NCBI RefSeq assembly: GCF_014898055.3
Contig: NW_023601433.1
Coordinates: forward strand, 48,293,876-48,357,875
Reading direction: 5' to 3'
Source of the DNA: Talpa occidentalis
Taxonomy: Eukaryota > Chordata > Mammalia > Eulipotyphla > Talpidae
Length of the DNA: 64,000 bases
This document shows, one piece after another, positions 47,205 to 59,494 of the stretch (position 1 is the stretch's first letter; each line of letters opens with the position of its first letter). The notes under the pieces are model-generated. The model made no database searches and had not been told where the DNA came from. It was given only the letters and a program-made list of their open reading frames with translations. The position numbers were made by a program, and so were the translations under genes.

Positions 47205-47611
47205 TGTTAGGAGTTGGCGCCTCAACTCCGTCCAGGGTTCCCAAAGACTACACGGAGCCAGAGATGCAAAAGCAAAAAGGCTTTATTGCTAGCTTAAGCT
47301 AGGGCCCAATTCTGCCTGGAGTACTGACACAGCAGTCTCATCAGGTTGAGAGAGGGACCCCCTCCCAGAGCAACCAACTGTTTTTGTACTTTGCTGACAG
47401 GATGCGGGGACTTTTCACACCAGGGACCAAGTTCGGCCTGATTGGGTATCTCTCCTTGGCACTAGTTAAGTTTCGTTTACCCTTGTGGTTTTTACCCCAG
47501 TCTAGTAGTTTTGCCTTGAAACGAAACTAGGGCATAGCTGTGCCCTTTAAAATGCCTGTTTTTCTTAAAATGGCTACTGTCTTGCTATGCCTAATTCTTT
47601 AATATCTTACA
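47205..47611 (-). mobile_element. Solo LTR, class I endogenous retrovirus type
   Basis: Read on the minus strand, the 407-bp element begins TGTAAGATATT (47611 leftward) and ends CAACTCCTAACA (47205). These are the TG...CA ends expected of an LTR. It contains an AATAAAGCC polyadenylation signal at about 47280-47288 and a TATA-like GTACAAAAAC further upstream. The U5 carries a GCATCTCTGGCTCCG segment. Flanking 4-mers gatt (47201-47204) and gagt (47612-47615) fit a 4-bp TSD with one change. No gag, pol or env sequence is adjacent, so recombination between LTRs has probably removed the provirus interior. Confidence 0.85.
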
Positions 47612-48480
47612 GAGTGAACAAGCACAATATGATTTTAGAAAAAATAAGATACCAGGTCCTAAGGAATATGTTTATACTAGTATGAGTATGAATTCTGTCC
47701 TAAACACAAGGAGAAAAAACAAAAGGTGTTCAAGCAGATTTGATATTCTAAGCAGTGTTACATGAGGATGGACTGGTGCAGTGCTGCAATATTCTTCCAA
47801 GCTCCACAGAGATCTCCAAGTTGCCTGCTTTGGTATGTCCATGGAAATTATAACCAAGATGAAGAGTTCAAGAAGAAGAAAATTCAGAAGAAATAGATGG
47901 AGGAGTCAGATGAAATTATTTAAGACTCCCTGCATTTGATTTCAGTGGGACACATCCAGTTAAAAAGGATTTGAAGTTCAGTAGAGATCACAACGGGATT
48001 GAGGAGTCACAGATTAAAGGTGAGAATCAAAGCCTATGGTATGACCAATGTGTAAAGGAAAGAGGGTTAAGTGTGCAATGATAGGGATCATAGTGTGGAA
48101 CATAGTAGGAAAAACAGAAAGAAATGGTATCAATAATACCCATGGAAAAATCTAGAAGAAAGAATGTCTACGAAGTCAATGAAGAAAATCAGAAGAAGCC
48201 AGCTGTACTTTCAGCATAAAGAAGGGGTGTGTGCATCTGTGAGTTTGTGTGTATACACTCCTTTTATAGACATTGAAAAAAAAAACAAGATAAAAGGTTT
48301 ATCTGAATTATTCCTCTTTCTTCATATCTTGTTTTGTAAAGGTTCCAAGTAGGAAAAAAATCCTGAAAAAGTAGTTTTCTCATTCATAGATTAAATCAGT
48401 GACACCATTTGGTCTTTCTGTGTCCATTCTTTTTAAAATTAATCCCATATAATGACACAAGATACATTTTCATGAGACTC
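47612..48480. other. Non-coding stretch, ancient repeat traces
   Basis: 47930-48110 has ancient-repeat character (GGATTTGAAGTTCAGTAGAG, GAGTCACAGATTAAAGGTGA). No gene is recognised. Confidence 0.35.
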
Positions 48481-48489
48481 TACCAAATA

Positions 48490-48800
48490 TGCTACTTTAC
48501 TGTTAAAAAACTTTATCTCCTAATTGCCTCCAAGATAAAGTATAAAGTCCTGTTTTTTAGTGCTAACAATCCTTCATATGGAAGCTAAACCTCATATTTT
48601 GTTACCCTATTAGATGAATCTCTTCTCTTATTTACTCTCCATTCTGAAACAAATCTTGTATATGTATGTCTCTAATAGTGTTTTAATCCTTGACATAGTT
48701 CCCAACCCTGCTGTCTCATCCCTATACCACTTTGAAGATCAGCTCCAGTTCCTTTCCTCTAGTGTTCACTCTGCCTTTCTAGACCTACTATAGTTTTCAT
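48490..48800 (+). mobile_element. L2-like LINE fragment
   Basis: TCCAAGATAAAGTATAAAGTCC (here 48529-48550) followed by an ACAATCCTTCATATGGAAGC block has L2 order. The downstream AGTTCCTTTCCTCTAGTGTT, near 48748-48767, extends it. It is old and without frame. Confidence 0.6.
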
Positions 48801-48854
48801 TTGGTATCTATCAGACCAGAGATCAATACCTCTGAAATGGGCCCCTAATGACTC

Positions 48855-48945
48855 TGTAACCTTTAGAAACCTCTCTAGGCCTCCATTTTCTCAGCTGTAA
48901 AATTAGGTGACTTTGAAGTTTCTTTAACTCCCAAGTCGTTTGATT
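48855..48945 (-). mobile_element. MIR SINE fragment
   Basis: CCTCTCTAGGCCTCCATTTT (48871-48890) followed by TCAGCTGTAAAATTAGG reads as the reverse-complement MIR core. It is cut off by the GTACAT-rich sequence at right. Confidence 0.65.
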
Positions 48946-49086
48946 ACATATGTACATGATCAGAACGTGTACATATTCCATGTACTGTATGATATGTACA
49001 TGATATGATCATGTATTTTAGTACATGAAAGAGCAGTCTCAAAAATAGAACAGAAAAATAAAACAAGATACTTGATGTGTGTATGT

Positions 49087-49137
49087 GCTCTCACACAAAC
49101 ACACACACTCACACACACACACATTCACACACACGCA
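49087..49137. repeat. Interrupted (CA)n microsatellite
   Basis: CA units are interrupted by AAACA, CTCA, TTCA and CG. It is an old, decaying array. Confidence 0.9.
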
Positions 49138-49139
49138 TA

Positions 49140-49990
49140 ATATCTTCCAAAATAATTAATGTGCTAACATTAGAACTTTGCCAATGAGTGGGTTTGATAA
49201 AGAATGTACTATGGGATGGGAAAATGGTGATGTAGTTGTAGAGTAATTCAAACTTTCACAAAATTAGAAGCTAAAGTCTGGAACAAACAAACTTTTGAAA
49301 AATGTTGCCAATAAAATGAACTTAAAACCACTATTATGTGACCTTGATGACTTCTTGAGACTCACCTTATTTCCCCTCCCATACACCCTGCCCAATCTTG
49401 AGGTGCAATATCTCCTCCAATATCTCTGAGTATGTGAGTTATAGGTTCTAAGTCTTTTAAAAGTTCTGTTGTCCTCCCTGAATTATCACTTTCCTTTTGG
49501 GTCTGTCACTTTTCTGTTGTTTTGCTTTCATGCTGCTGGATTTTCTCAAATGTTTGGTGGTCCATTTTCGGTGCTTTCCACTTAAGAATGAGTGAATAAG
49601 AAAGTTGCTTATGTGTCTGTCTTTCTTCCTGGAAAGTAAAATGTTTGAGATTAAAGTTTGTGTTTTATTCACCTCTTTTGCAAAATACTTTTGCACACTT
49701 GCCACACAATATTATAAATACAGTATTTAGAATATAGTGATTGACGTGCTCTTTGCAGTCATACAATATTTGGAATAATGCAATGTTAATAGCCAACAAG
49801 GTGAATTGAATCAGTTATAAAATCAAATACTGATATCAACAATTGGCTAGGCTATTACTCATACAAATGCAGAGGTTTCACCCAGAAAAGAGCAGGCAGA
49901 GGGGATAGTGGAAATGGAATAGTAAAGGCATAGTCAAATGTTTGAAAGACGGTTGTACAAATATAATTTAATGCAACAGGCACTTAGCCT
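49140..49990. other. Non-coding stretch, nothing recognised
   Basis: An 82-codon antisense frame at 49457-49705 has no domain. No named repeat is seen. Confidence 0.4.
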
Positions 49991-49994
49991 TTAC

Positions 49995-50165
49995 CAGGCA
50001 CTATTTTGAACATTAAACACATAACTCTACCTATTCAGGTAAGCACCATTATTTTTTTTTCATTTTACAGGTGTGAAATCAAAAAGCAAAAATATTAAGT
50101 AATTTTCCCAAGGCCAAATAATAATTGGCAAAGCCATAATTTAAATCTGGGCTATTTCTAAAATA
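49995..50165 (+). mobile_element. MIR SINE
   Basis: ACCAGGCACTATTTTGAAC (49994-50012) leads into CATTTTACAGGTGTGAAATC (50061-50080), TAAGTAATTTTCCCAAGGCC (50096-50115) and AATTTAAATCTGGGC. This is the canonical MIR core order. Confidence 0.85.
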
Positions 50166-53010
50166 ATCAAACCTCTATAGACCTAATTATCGTACCTTAC
50201 AGCCTTTAGAAATTAGAAGAGGGTAAAATTTATTAGCAATTAGAATTTCCCAATGATGAACTGCCAGGGTCAAATGGCAAGGATGTCAAGAGGAAATATT
50301 TGCAATGATCATGAAGTTAGATATTCAAGATCTATTTCATATTCAGAAGTCTCTGAGGGCAGTTTTATGCACTTATACATATCTGTCCTCTCCCAGTAAA
50401 ATATAAGATTCTTGGGAGTATGGATAATATCTTCTACTGTTTTATGGTCTTCTCTTCATATGCTTCAATATAGAAAATAAGCACAAATATTTGTTGATTC
50501 ATTTTGAAATACTTTCCACTGACCAGACTTTTAAAACAGGGTCAATTATTTTTTATCTATGACGTTTAGCATAAAAGCAACTGAACAGTTACTATTTCTA
50601 AAGCCCCTTTCCAGGGCTGTGATTTGATAGGACACAAAAATAAACAGGAAATACATCAACAACATTCTGTCTTTTTGTGGCACAGTTGGACAGAGCTAGA
50701 CCAGGGCTCCAGAATTTAAAGGTTGCTTAAAAAAAGAGAGAGAAATGAAATGGAATTCTGAACAATTTTCAAGATGGCTTATTGATCATGTCACCCAGGT
50801 CTTCTAAACTTGATATATAAGAAATATCAAATATGAAGATCAAATATCGGTGTTAGAAAAAGAAGCTAACCTTTCTGATGGCCTCAAGAATACGTCAAAC
50901 ATAACAGCAAGCTGTCTAAATATTTCTGGACTACAATATTCGAAGACAAGAGGAACAATCATAAAGATTTTACAAAAACAATTGTCAGCAGTAAGAACAC
51001 ATCGGAGAAAATATAACAAGATTGGAGGCAATATTTCTTAAATGTCTCTCTAGATTGTTGAAATCATTTTTGAAATGATCATTTTGTCTCCAAACAGTAT
51101 CAATTTAGTATTATAAATAGAACAACAGTAATTTTGAAACAAAAGCAACTGAGGTCACTACAATTGACTTTATACTTGAATACATTATTTTTTTAAGGTT
51201 AAATGAAAATACAAAAAATATTGAGTCATTAAAAGAAGAATATAAGCTAATGACAATAACCTCCAAATCTACTTTTGAAATTTAAAAAATAATACAGTAT
51301 ACATAACAGTTTGTATCTAATAGCAAAAACAAGACATGAAAGAGAAATATGTGTCCTTGTTTTAAAAGTAATGAGATTACCTCAGTCTTTGAAAGCATCA
51401 AATGACCCTATAATGGTGAAATATGGTTGATTTTAAATTTATAATTACACCTACATTGACTAAGATAGCCCCTAAGTTCCAAATAAGTCATTTAGAAATA
51501 AGGAACAATTTCTGCTTACCTGCTACTTTTCTATGGACCACAAAGCTTTCCTGGTCCCACTGATGACACCAATTCCTGTGATCCTCTCATTCAAATTGAT
51601 GCATTCAGTTGTTAAATCCCCTTCCTTTCTTCTAAGAGTACTGTTAGGAGCCCAGCCAAGTCACTACTTCAGAGTTCCACTATCTAGGAAATTCTTCTTG
51701 CAATCCCAAGAGAGGAGTCTACCTGCCAAACCTAGCTTATATGTGCTACAGACTTAGCAACATTGACTCTCTTAGAAATAACCAGGTGAGAGACAAAGGG
51801 TACCTCACAGTTCAGAGCCACCAATAATTAATGTTCAACTATATGTGAGCAAAAAAAATTTTGTGGACTGGCTTGTCTTTTATGACATTGTTTAGTGGAG
51901 AACCAGGTAGTATTGTAAGCAACTAATTTTGAAACATATCTAGAGCATAACCCATAATAATCACACATAATAATAATCACCCAAAATAAGCAGCAGGAGC
52001 TGAAATTGCAGAAATGAAAAAAATCCACCCGGGAAAGAAGAGGAACTAAGATATTGGAAATGTATATTTAGCAGTTATAGCTACAGAAAGAGCAAGTAAA
52101 TTGGCACAAAAAAAAAAAAGAAAAGAAAAAGGAAAATTAAGAAGGCTTTTAGGTGAAACTACTAGATAATAACACTGTCATGGGAACCCCTATAAAATGC
52201 TTACATTGCAGTCTAACAGATCCAAGAATGAATCCTCCAATGGTTTAAGAAATCAAGTTATTGAAAGCACAGGGCTGTCTGTATTTAGAATGTCCCCTCT
52301 GCTGGGGGTCTGAAAGTGTGTCAAGAATAGATGCTAACAATAACCAAAAAGAAAAGAAAGAGAACAAACCAAAAAATCACTCTCTTCAGCCTTCCTGTAA
52401 AAGAAAAGCTCTAGAAGAAACAGAAAAATAAAAAGGTTAAGGTACTAATCTAGCCAGCATTGAGAAGGACATAAAGGTCACAACTGTGTAGAGTGCATGA
52501 ACTCAACACCAAGAGGATTTGGAAGTCATTTGGCTTTCACTTAATGCTGTAAAAGTGTTTTTGTTTAATTATGGAAGCCCTTGGAGGCTCTTCCTTTTCC
52601 CCTTCAAATGTGGGGAGTCATCAGTAATGGAAATTACCTGCTTGCGAGATTCAGAAAGACAATGTGCTGGACACCAACCAGAGTTAACCTGGTTCTGACA
52701 AATCACAACCAAGCTTCTCTTTTAAGCAGCAGGATATCACTCTGGGGGATTTTTCTATCAGCCAAAGTACATCTACCTGGATCTTTGTAGATGTGACCTT
52801 CAATTAAGACATCAATTTCCTCATTACCCATTTTCCACGGCTTAGTTTACAGAGAAACGCCCAGGGAGCATGAAATGGGAAAACTCAGAAGGAATAAGAA
52901 AGGGGATTTTAAAATAAGGATAGTCATTATGGCCTCAGGGGAAATGGTGGACTGTTTGGTAGTCTTCTAAAATTTTATTTTATTTATATTGATTCCCAAG
53001 GATAGCTTTA
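50166..53010. other. Non-coding stretch, nothing recognised
   Basis: AT-rich DNA without named repeats except an A run at 52109-52121. A near-palindromic pair of overlapping 63-codon frames at 50840-51041 on both strands is an artefact of low stop density. No domain is visible. Confidence 0.4.
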
Positions 53011-53021
53011 ATAAGAGATGT

Positions 53022-53301
53022 GGTTGTCAAAATCTTTTTTCAGGAATTATATGCTCTGTTTGATGGACAAAGAAGTTTCTCTCTGACCACCCTCACGATT
53101 TGGGTCAATATGTCACGGAGGAATATTTTTATGTTAGCAACAAAACCTACCTCCTTAGACTTTATAATATTGAGAATGTTTGCTGTAGCCAGTCACAGTT
53201 TAATCAGTATGATCCCATTCAATATCTGTATGAAAGGCCAAAAATTGCCCCAGAAACCCATTAAAAATTGGTACTTGGTGGATAGTCCTTCCAACTCATG
53301 A
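53022..53301 (+). other. Candidate exon-like open block, unproven
   Basis: A TCTTTTTTCAG (53033-53043) that would make a good splice acceptor is followed by about 250 bp open in two + frames at once. One reads on to 53301. The other is open from about 53064 to a stop near 53262 and includes a GQYVTEEYFYVSNKTYLLRL stretch. I know no matching protein and no donor site is obvious, so low stop density by chance is the default view. Confidence 0.12.
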
Positions 53302-54405
53302 TCAAGGCTGCAACTAAGTCAAGATTAGTCTGAAAAATGAAATAAAATATGTCCCTGCTATAGAAGCTAGAGACATTATTTTAAGAAAAATTCAGAGCCA
53401 AAATATGTTATTTTTCTTCAGCTTGACCTGACAACAGTGATGCCCCACTATGTTCTGATGAGAAACAGGAAGGACGATGCAGGCACCCAGTTTAGGGTAC
53501 AGACTGTTTCCATAGGCAGGGTATCCAGAAAGGCAGAATGCTTCTGGGAGCACAACAGCATATGATCAGGGAAACACGAAGAACAACAGCCATGTTTTCC
53601 TTAAAATTTTAATTTAGTGAATTCACAAAGATGCTTTAAGAAATATGTACTCCTTTCTCAGCTAAACAGGAATTCCAATTTACCCCATACTTAAGGGGCA
53701 TCTGTTTCTTTGTGTTTTGTGGCTTTTTGGTCATCCCCCGCCATTCCTCTAATAGCATTTTATTTTATTATCAATTTTATTACTAAGAGCTGACAATGTG
53801 TGTAAATGTGCATAGAACACAGTCTCCATATCCACCTCAAACCTTCATGGTCAAAAATTTATATATATGCATGTGTGTATAATATATGTTTATATTATAC
53901 ATATATTTATATATGTATATATATAATGCAGCAAGTAATTATATATAAAATAGAGGTAAATATATGTCTATGCATTTGTATGTATGTGCATATGTTTACA
54001 TACTGAGAAAATTTCAAATATCACATGTGCAAAGGAGCCAGTTTGAGAGTAAGCTGCTCATGGTGTGTCCAGTGCAGAACTTCATGCATTCTAGGTCTCA
54101 GATATTAATGACAATACACCCACTTGAATTTTTTAAACTATTTATATAACAGTAGAATTGTTCAGTTTCACAAGTAATAAGGTCATGAGAAATTACCTAA
54201 TTCAATGTCTGTCTTTTAGAGATGTAAATACTGACAGCCCATCAGGATAAAGCCACTTGTTCAGAATTGTATTATCTGTGGTCAACCTAGGATGGGCTCC
54301 CAGTGCAGTGCTCTGAAGTTAAATTGTTCTTTCTATTAAATGCTCTCATAGGTGAGACCCTCTCTAGCATTGTTTCTGTCTTCCATTTCTGCATGTATTT
54401 TAAAC
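53302..54405. other. Non-coding stretch with TA/TG-rich tract
   Basis: 53858-54000 is rich in TATATG/TATG units. A weak MIR-like trace lies at 54200-54300. No gene is recognised. Confidence 0.45.
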
Positions 54406-54406
54406 A

Positions 54407-54666
54407 ATATTTTTTAAGATGTATTTATTTAGGCATACAAGAACTGGGGTACAGGCCAGAGGTGTGGGAGGTGATAGGATTCACCAGAGACAGAGTAGGG
54501 AGCGAAATAGTCGGACTAACTGAAATTCACTGCTGAGGGGATCAGCAGGCAGGACAGGAGAGGTCTGCCGGGCCATGTAGGTCAGCTCCCTTGTGCAGCA
54601 GAGACTGTGGATAGCTTCCCAGTGCTGTACTTAACCCCTTAAGCCACCAGGGATGGACGGAGGCCC
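54407..54666 (-). mobile_element. tRNA-derived SINE, copy 16 (old tier)
   Basis: Minus-strand, diverged. The tail side reads TTTAGGCATACAAGAACTGG and the B-box part is largely missing (a deletion in the GGTCAGCTCCCTTGTGCAGC region). The head complement is split by an extra 8 bases (TGGACGGA) before GGCCC. No TSD could be recognised. Confidence 0.85.
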
Positions 54667-55220
54667 TTAAAAATTGTTTAGAAGGGTAACATTTTGTTCA
54701 AAAATAAGCTGAAAAAAAATATGTGTGGGTCTGTTCCACATATATCTCAATGCAGCAAGTAATTCTTTCATTCCATGAGGTTTAACATATCTTGAGAAAA
54801 CATACCACATAAGATTTGGAGAAGACATACTCTTTCAAGCCTTTCCTTACATGATATGATTGCTGTTTATTACAGACTTCAAACCTGGAGTCCACCCAAT
54901 CATCTCATCTTAAAAACTTACATTTGTTGAAACACACTATTTTAGAAGTGATTGTTAGGCCATGTCTTCCTGGTAATCTCCCCAGAGTAAATATTTCTTC
55001 ATTTCTCCTTCAAACAAAGCTTAACATTTCAGACCCCAATGGTATATTCTGATATGTATAAGTTCATTAGTCATTATCCTTATAAGAATATCCTGAAATC
55101 TCACAATCCTGTGGGTTAAGCATTGTGTTCTTGAAATAATACTTTTCTTTAAAGGTTTCCCTTTCTTTAAAGGAGATGAGAATAAAAATAATGGATATTC
55201 AATGAAAAGGAGATGACATT
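54667..55220. other. Non-coding stretch, nothing recognised
   Basis: No gene or named repeat is recognised. Two TTTCTTTAAAGG(A/T)-like direct repeats lie at about 55145-55175. Confidence 0.4.
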
Positions 55221-55235
55221 AAAAATTAACTCCTT

Positions 55236-55502
55236 GGGCCTCTGCTGATGGCGCATGTGGTTGAGCGCTGGGGTGTGAAGCTATCCGCAGCCTCTGCAGT
55301 GCGGGTTCGATCCTGGCCAGCCAGCGAGGGTCCCACATGGCGCAGCAGAACTCTCCTGTCTCACCCGCTGCTCCCCTCAGCAGTGTATTTCATCAATCTG
55401 CCTGTTCTGTTCCCCTCTCTGTCTCTGGTGAATCCTCTCACCCTCCCGAGCATCTGGCCGGTACCCCAGTTCTTGTATAAATAAATAAATAAATCTTAAA
55501 AA
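55236..55502 (+). mobile_element. tRNA-derived SINE, copy 17 (middle tier)
   Basis: The head is GGGCCTCTGCTGATGGCGCA. The B box GGTTCGATCCT is intact near 55304. The middle block GGCCAGCCAGCGAGGGTCCC and the CCCCAGTTCTTGTATAAATA tail mark the middle tier. The TSD is 15 bp, aaaaattaactcctt at 55221-55235 and aaaaatgaactcctt at 55503-55517, with one mismatch. Confidence 0.95.
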
Positions 55503-55517
55503 AAAAATGAACTCCTT

Positions 55518-57428
55518 TACCTGTTTCATAGCTTTACTGACACTTGAAGTACTAGTCTCAAAGTTGGAAGTAAAAGCTTTGAATTCATGCTATTTGCCAA
55601 AGCTGGATATTCAGCTAAAATAACTAAAAACAAAGCAGTACAAAACAAACATAACCATTAATGTTGATTAAAATAAAAATGAAGGACCTAAAATGTCATA
55701 CACTGAAAGTATTTTTTATACAGGTGAAAATAACTAATAACTGACCCGTTGAATAGTGGACACCTGTGATGCTGATGGCCCAGTCTTCCTTCCCCTTCAC
55801 ATAATTCAGGAACCCTCTTTTTTCTCTGGAAGATTGCCTCTGCATTCTGTTTATCACATGCCTTCATATCTGCAGGCAGGGTGGGCACGACCCCAGCCTG
55901 ACTAATAAGAGTAACTAATCTCCCTTGACAACTGACTGGAACAGGAGCAGTGATGGGCACATAATCGAAGTGAAGTCAATCAAAATTTTATTAAAGATAA
56001 TTGTGTGCTCTGGGGAAGAAACTGCTCTTTCCCCAAATTCTTTCTCTATGATACAACCCAGGCTCATGACCACTTTTGATACTGCCTGGAGAGTGCTTGT
56101 TGAGATTCATGCCAGCCCAGATGAAAACTCAGAAGACATCCCATTGATTGGCACAAGTTGAACCATTGGTTCCAATTGGCTGAAGCCAAGCCCACTCCTT
56201 GATTTCCCAGCTATAATCATTTAATCATTTTTTAAATTTAAGCTTTTCCAGATTATGTTTCTCAATATGCAACTAAAAACCTAATTACCACTCACTTGTC
56301 ATTCCTATAATTCATAAGATGCTGCCTCTTATAAGTGACACAAAATTTGCTACTTGTATCTACATAATAAAAGATATTCACTTGACATAATTAAGACTAA
56401 TATCAACTACACAGATATCAGATTTGAAATAAGACAGATAGCTATTTTAAAACCCAAAGCAGACATTTGCAAACCAAGGTCCAAAAATTCTTAAAAGATA
56501 GGAGTTTGCTTTGGCAAACCACGTTAAGTTTGAGTGTGTTTGAGTAAATTTGAGTATGAGTTAAATTCAAGTGTATTTGACTAGATCCAGTCTATGCCTC
56601 AACATCACTTTAAAGTCTGTGAAATATCAAAGGAGTTTAAAAGTTCAGAACTATAGTGGAAAAATGTACCTTTGCATCCCTAGAGACTGGAGACAGTAAT
56701 AATACAGTGTGAATTTAAGAAATCATTTAACCTCATAAAATATAAATTAAAATATATAAATGAAATTAATATAAATTAATTTCAAAAGTAAAAAGCAATT
56801 ATGTTAATATTGAAGTTTTTTCTTGTAAAATTTTACTTCTATATTTTTAAATATAGAAACCAAAATTAAAAACCATCAATTTTGTATATTTTATTCCATT
56901 TCAGAATATTACACAACCTAGCAAAATTTGAACTTAATGTTCCTCCATTTCTGGCATGAGAAGAAGAAGCAATACCCATAGAAGCTGATGTACCCAAGTA
57001 CGCTTTGAACTCTGAGTACAAATAAAAGTTAGAAAATTCTGATGTTTTTTTTTTTTGCCATACATATCAAAATTCAAACATATATTTTGTTTTGTCACCT
57101 GTCACTTAACATTTACTTTTTCTCAAGTTCTGCATTTCCATTATTTCCAGTTTCTATAACTAAAACTTACACTGAAAGAAATTGAGATGAGGAAGTACAG
57201 GAGTAACTCTTACCAAATATTTTTTCTTCCCCATCTGCATTGCTATTTGTTGTCCCTGCCATAGTGTATATGGCACTCAAACAAAAGACAACTGTGACTA
57301 CACAAGTAACCTATTGCTCTAACAGGCTGAAGACTTTTAAAATATCAAAGTTCCAAAAAGCCTGCCTTCTTCTGTATAACTTCCTCATGTCATATAAGCT
57401 TTTGTGTAACATTAGGGTGACTTCATTG
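55518..57428. other. Non-coding stretch, nothing recognised
   Basis: A G+C-moderate patch at 55740-56220 contains short open frames (90 codons antisense, 78 codons sense) without domains. 56700-56850 is very AT-rich. No named repeats are seen. Confidence 0.4.
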
Positions 57429-57443
57429 GAGGTAGTAAATTTT

Positions 57444-57705
57444 TTTTCAAGATTTATTTATTTATACAAGAACTGGGGTACAGGTCAGAGGCGCAGGAGG
57501 GTGAGAGAATTCACCAGAGACAGCAGGGAGCAGAACAGGCAGACGGAACGAAGACACAGTTGAGGGGAACAGCGGGTGAGACAGGAGAGGTCTGCCACGT
57601 CATGTGGGTTTCTCCCTGGCCGGCTGGGAATCGAACCCGTGCTGCAGAAGCTGCCAACAGCTTCACAGCACTGTGCTCAACCCGCTGTGCCACCGGGGAG
57701 GCCCA
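57444..57705 (-). mobile_element. tRNA-derived SINE, copy 18 (middle tier)
   Basis: Minus-strand copy with a short tail (TTCAAGATTTATTTATTTAT). The B box is intact in complement (GGAATCGAACCCG near 57628), and the head complement CACCGGGGAGGCCC is at the right. The TSD is 15 bp, gaggtagtaaatttt at 57429-57443 and gagatagtaaatttt at 57706-57720, with one mismatch. Confidence 0.95.
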
Positions 57706-57720
57706 GAGATAGTAAATTTT

Positions 57721-58210
57721 GTAGCTGAAAACCAACTAACAAGGATGAATTTCTCATCTCTTTCTTAGGAGCAAGTCACTTTGACAATCTGATGATGTTA
57801 CATAATAAACTGAAGAAAGAAAGCTTTCTGGAAAATAATAATGTCCAATATGTCTGATTGGACTATCAAGGTAAGATACTATGTTACAATTGAAAACAAG
57901 CAAAAAAAAAAAAAAACAAACTCACACAAGGATCTGGGGAAATGTGTTCAATATTGTTGTTGATTCTTGACTTTACAAAACTGAAGAAATGTTTTGGTGT
58001 ATTTCTTAAGAACTATCCAACTTAATAAGTCTGTGGATGTCTGGTATGAGTAAAAGTGAAAATTTTAAGTTCTCCTATGAAGGATATAGAGAACAAATAA
58101 ATGAATGGATAGGTGGAGGAGACTTATTTTAAAGAATTGGAGTGACACCTTCCCATATATCAAGAAAAACATTTAATAATTTTTGTACATAACAGAAATA
58201 TTCCCTCTTT
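57721..58210. other. Non-coding stretch, nothing recognised
   Basis: Apart from an A run at 57902-57915, no repeat or gene is recognised. Confidence 0.45.
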
Positions 58211-58219
58211 TAAAATGCA

Positions 58220-59461
58220 CATATTTTAAAGTCTGAGAGTGTAATGTTGCCACTCTTCCCCTTTTTATTGCCAGAATTGCTTTGGCTATTGAGGGTCTTT
58301 TATGGTTCCATATTAATTTCCATAATATTTATTCTATTTTTTTTTGAAGGATGCTATTGGAGCCTTGATAAGGTTTGCATTTAGCTATAGTAATTAAAAC
58401 AGAATGGTATTGGAACAAAAACAGACAGAGAACAAAGGAATAAATTTAAGAGCCCCCAAATAAATCCTCATCTATATAGACAGTTAATTTATAGCAAAGG
58501 AGCCAAGAGTATATACTGGAGAAGGGTCTCTTCAACAAATGGTGTTGAAAACTGGACAGTCACATGTGGAAAAATGAAACTAGACCACCATATCATATTT
58601 TACACAAAAGAAAACTAAAAATGGATTAAAGGCAAGACAATAAGACCCAAATCTATTAAATACATTAAAGAAAAAAATGGGTAAAACACTCTGTGACATT
58701 TTCTTCAGTGATGTCTTTGTATACTAGTCTCCAACAAGATAAGCAAAAGCAAATGTAAGCAAATGGGATTTTATCAACATAAAAAGCTTCTGCACAGCAA
58801 AAGAAACTATAAGTAAAACTACACCCTGGATGGGTGAAACATTTCACATAATATGCCTGCCAGAGGACAGATATCCAAAATATATTAAAAAAAATTCACA
58901 CAACTCAGCAAAAAGAAAACAATTAGCCCAATCAAAAAAGGACAGAAGAGCTAAATAGACACTTCTCCATAGAAAACACACATGAAAAAATGCTTATCAT
59001 CATTATATCGTCAGGAAAATGCAAATCAAAATCAAAATGAGATCTCCTCACACCTGTGAGAATGGCCCACATCAAAAAGACCAGAAATGATAAGTATTGG
59101 CAAAGATAGGGAGAAAAAGGAATACTCTTGTTGGGAATGTTAAACTGGCCCTACTACTATGGAAAATAGTATGGAGATTTCTCAAAATATTAAAAATAGA
59201 TCTACCACATGACACAGCAATTCCACTCCTAGGTGTTAACCCAAAGAATACAAAAACACTAATTTGAAGGGATACATGTACTCCTATGTTCATTGTAACT
59301 CTATTTACATTAGCTAAGTTATAGAAACAGCCTAAGTACCTACGGACAGAGGGGTGGATCAGAAAGATGTGGTTGGTGAGTGTGTGTATGTGTGTGTGTG
59401 TATATAATATCAGAAAGATGTTATTCATATATATATATATATACCACATATATATGTATAT

Positions 59462-59494
<33 letters not shown>

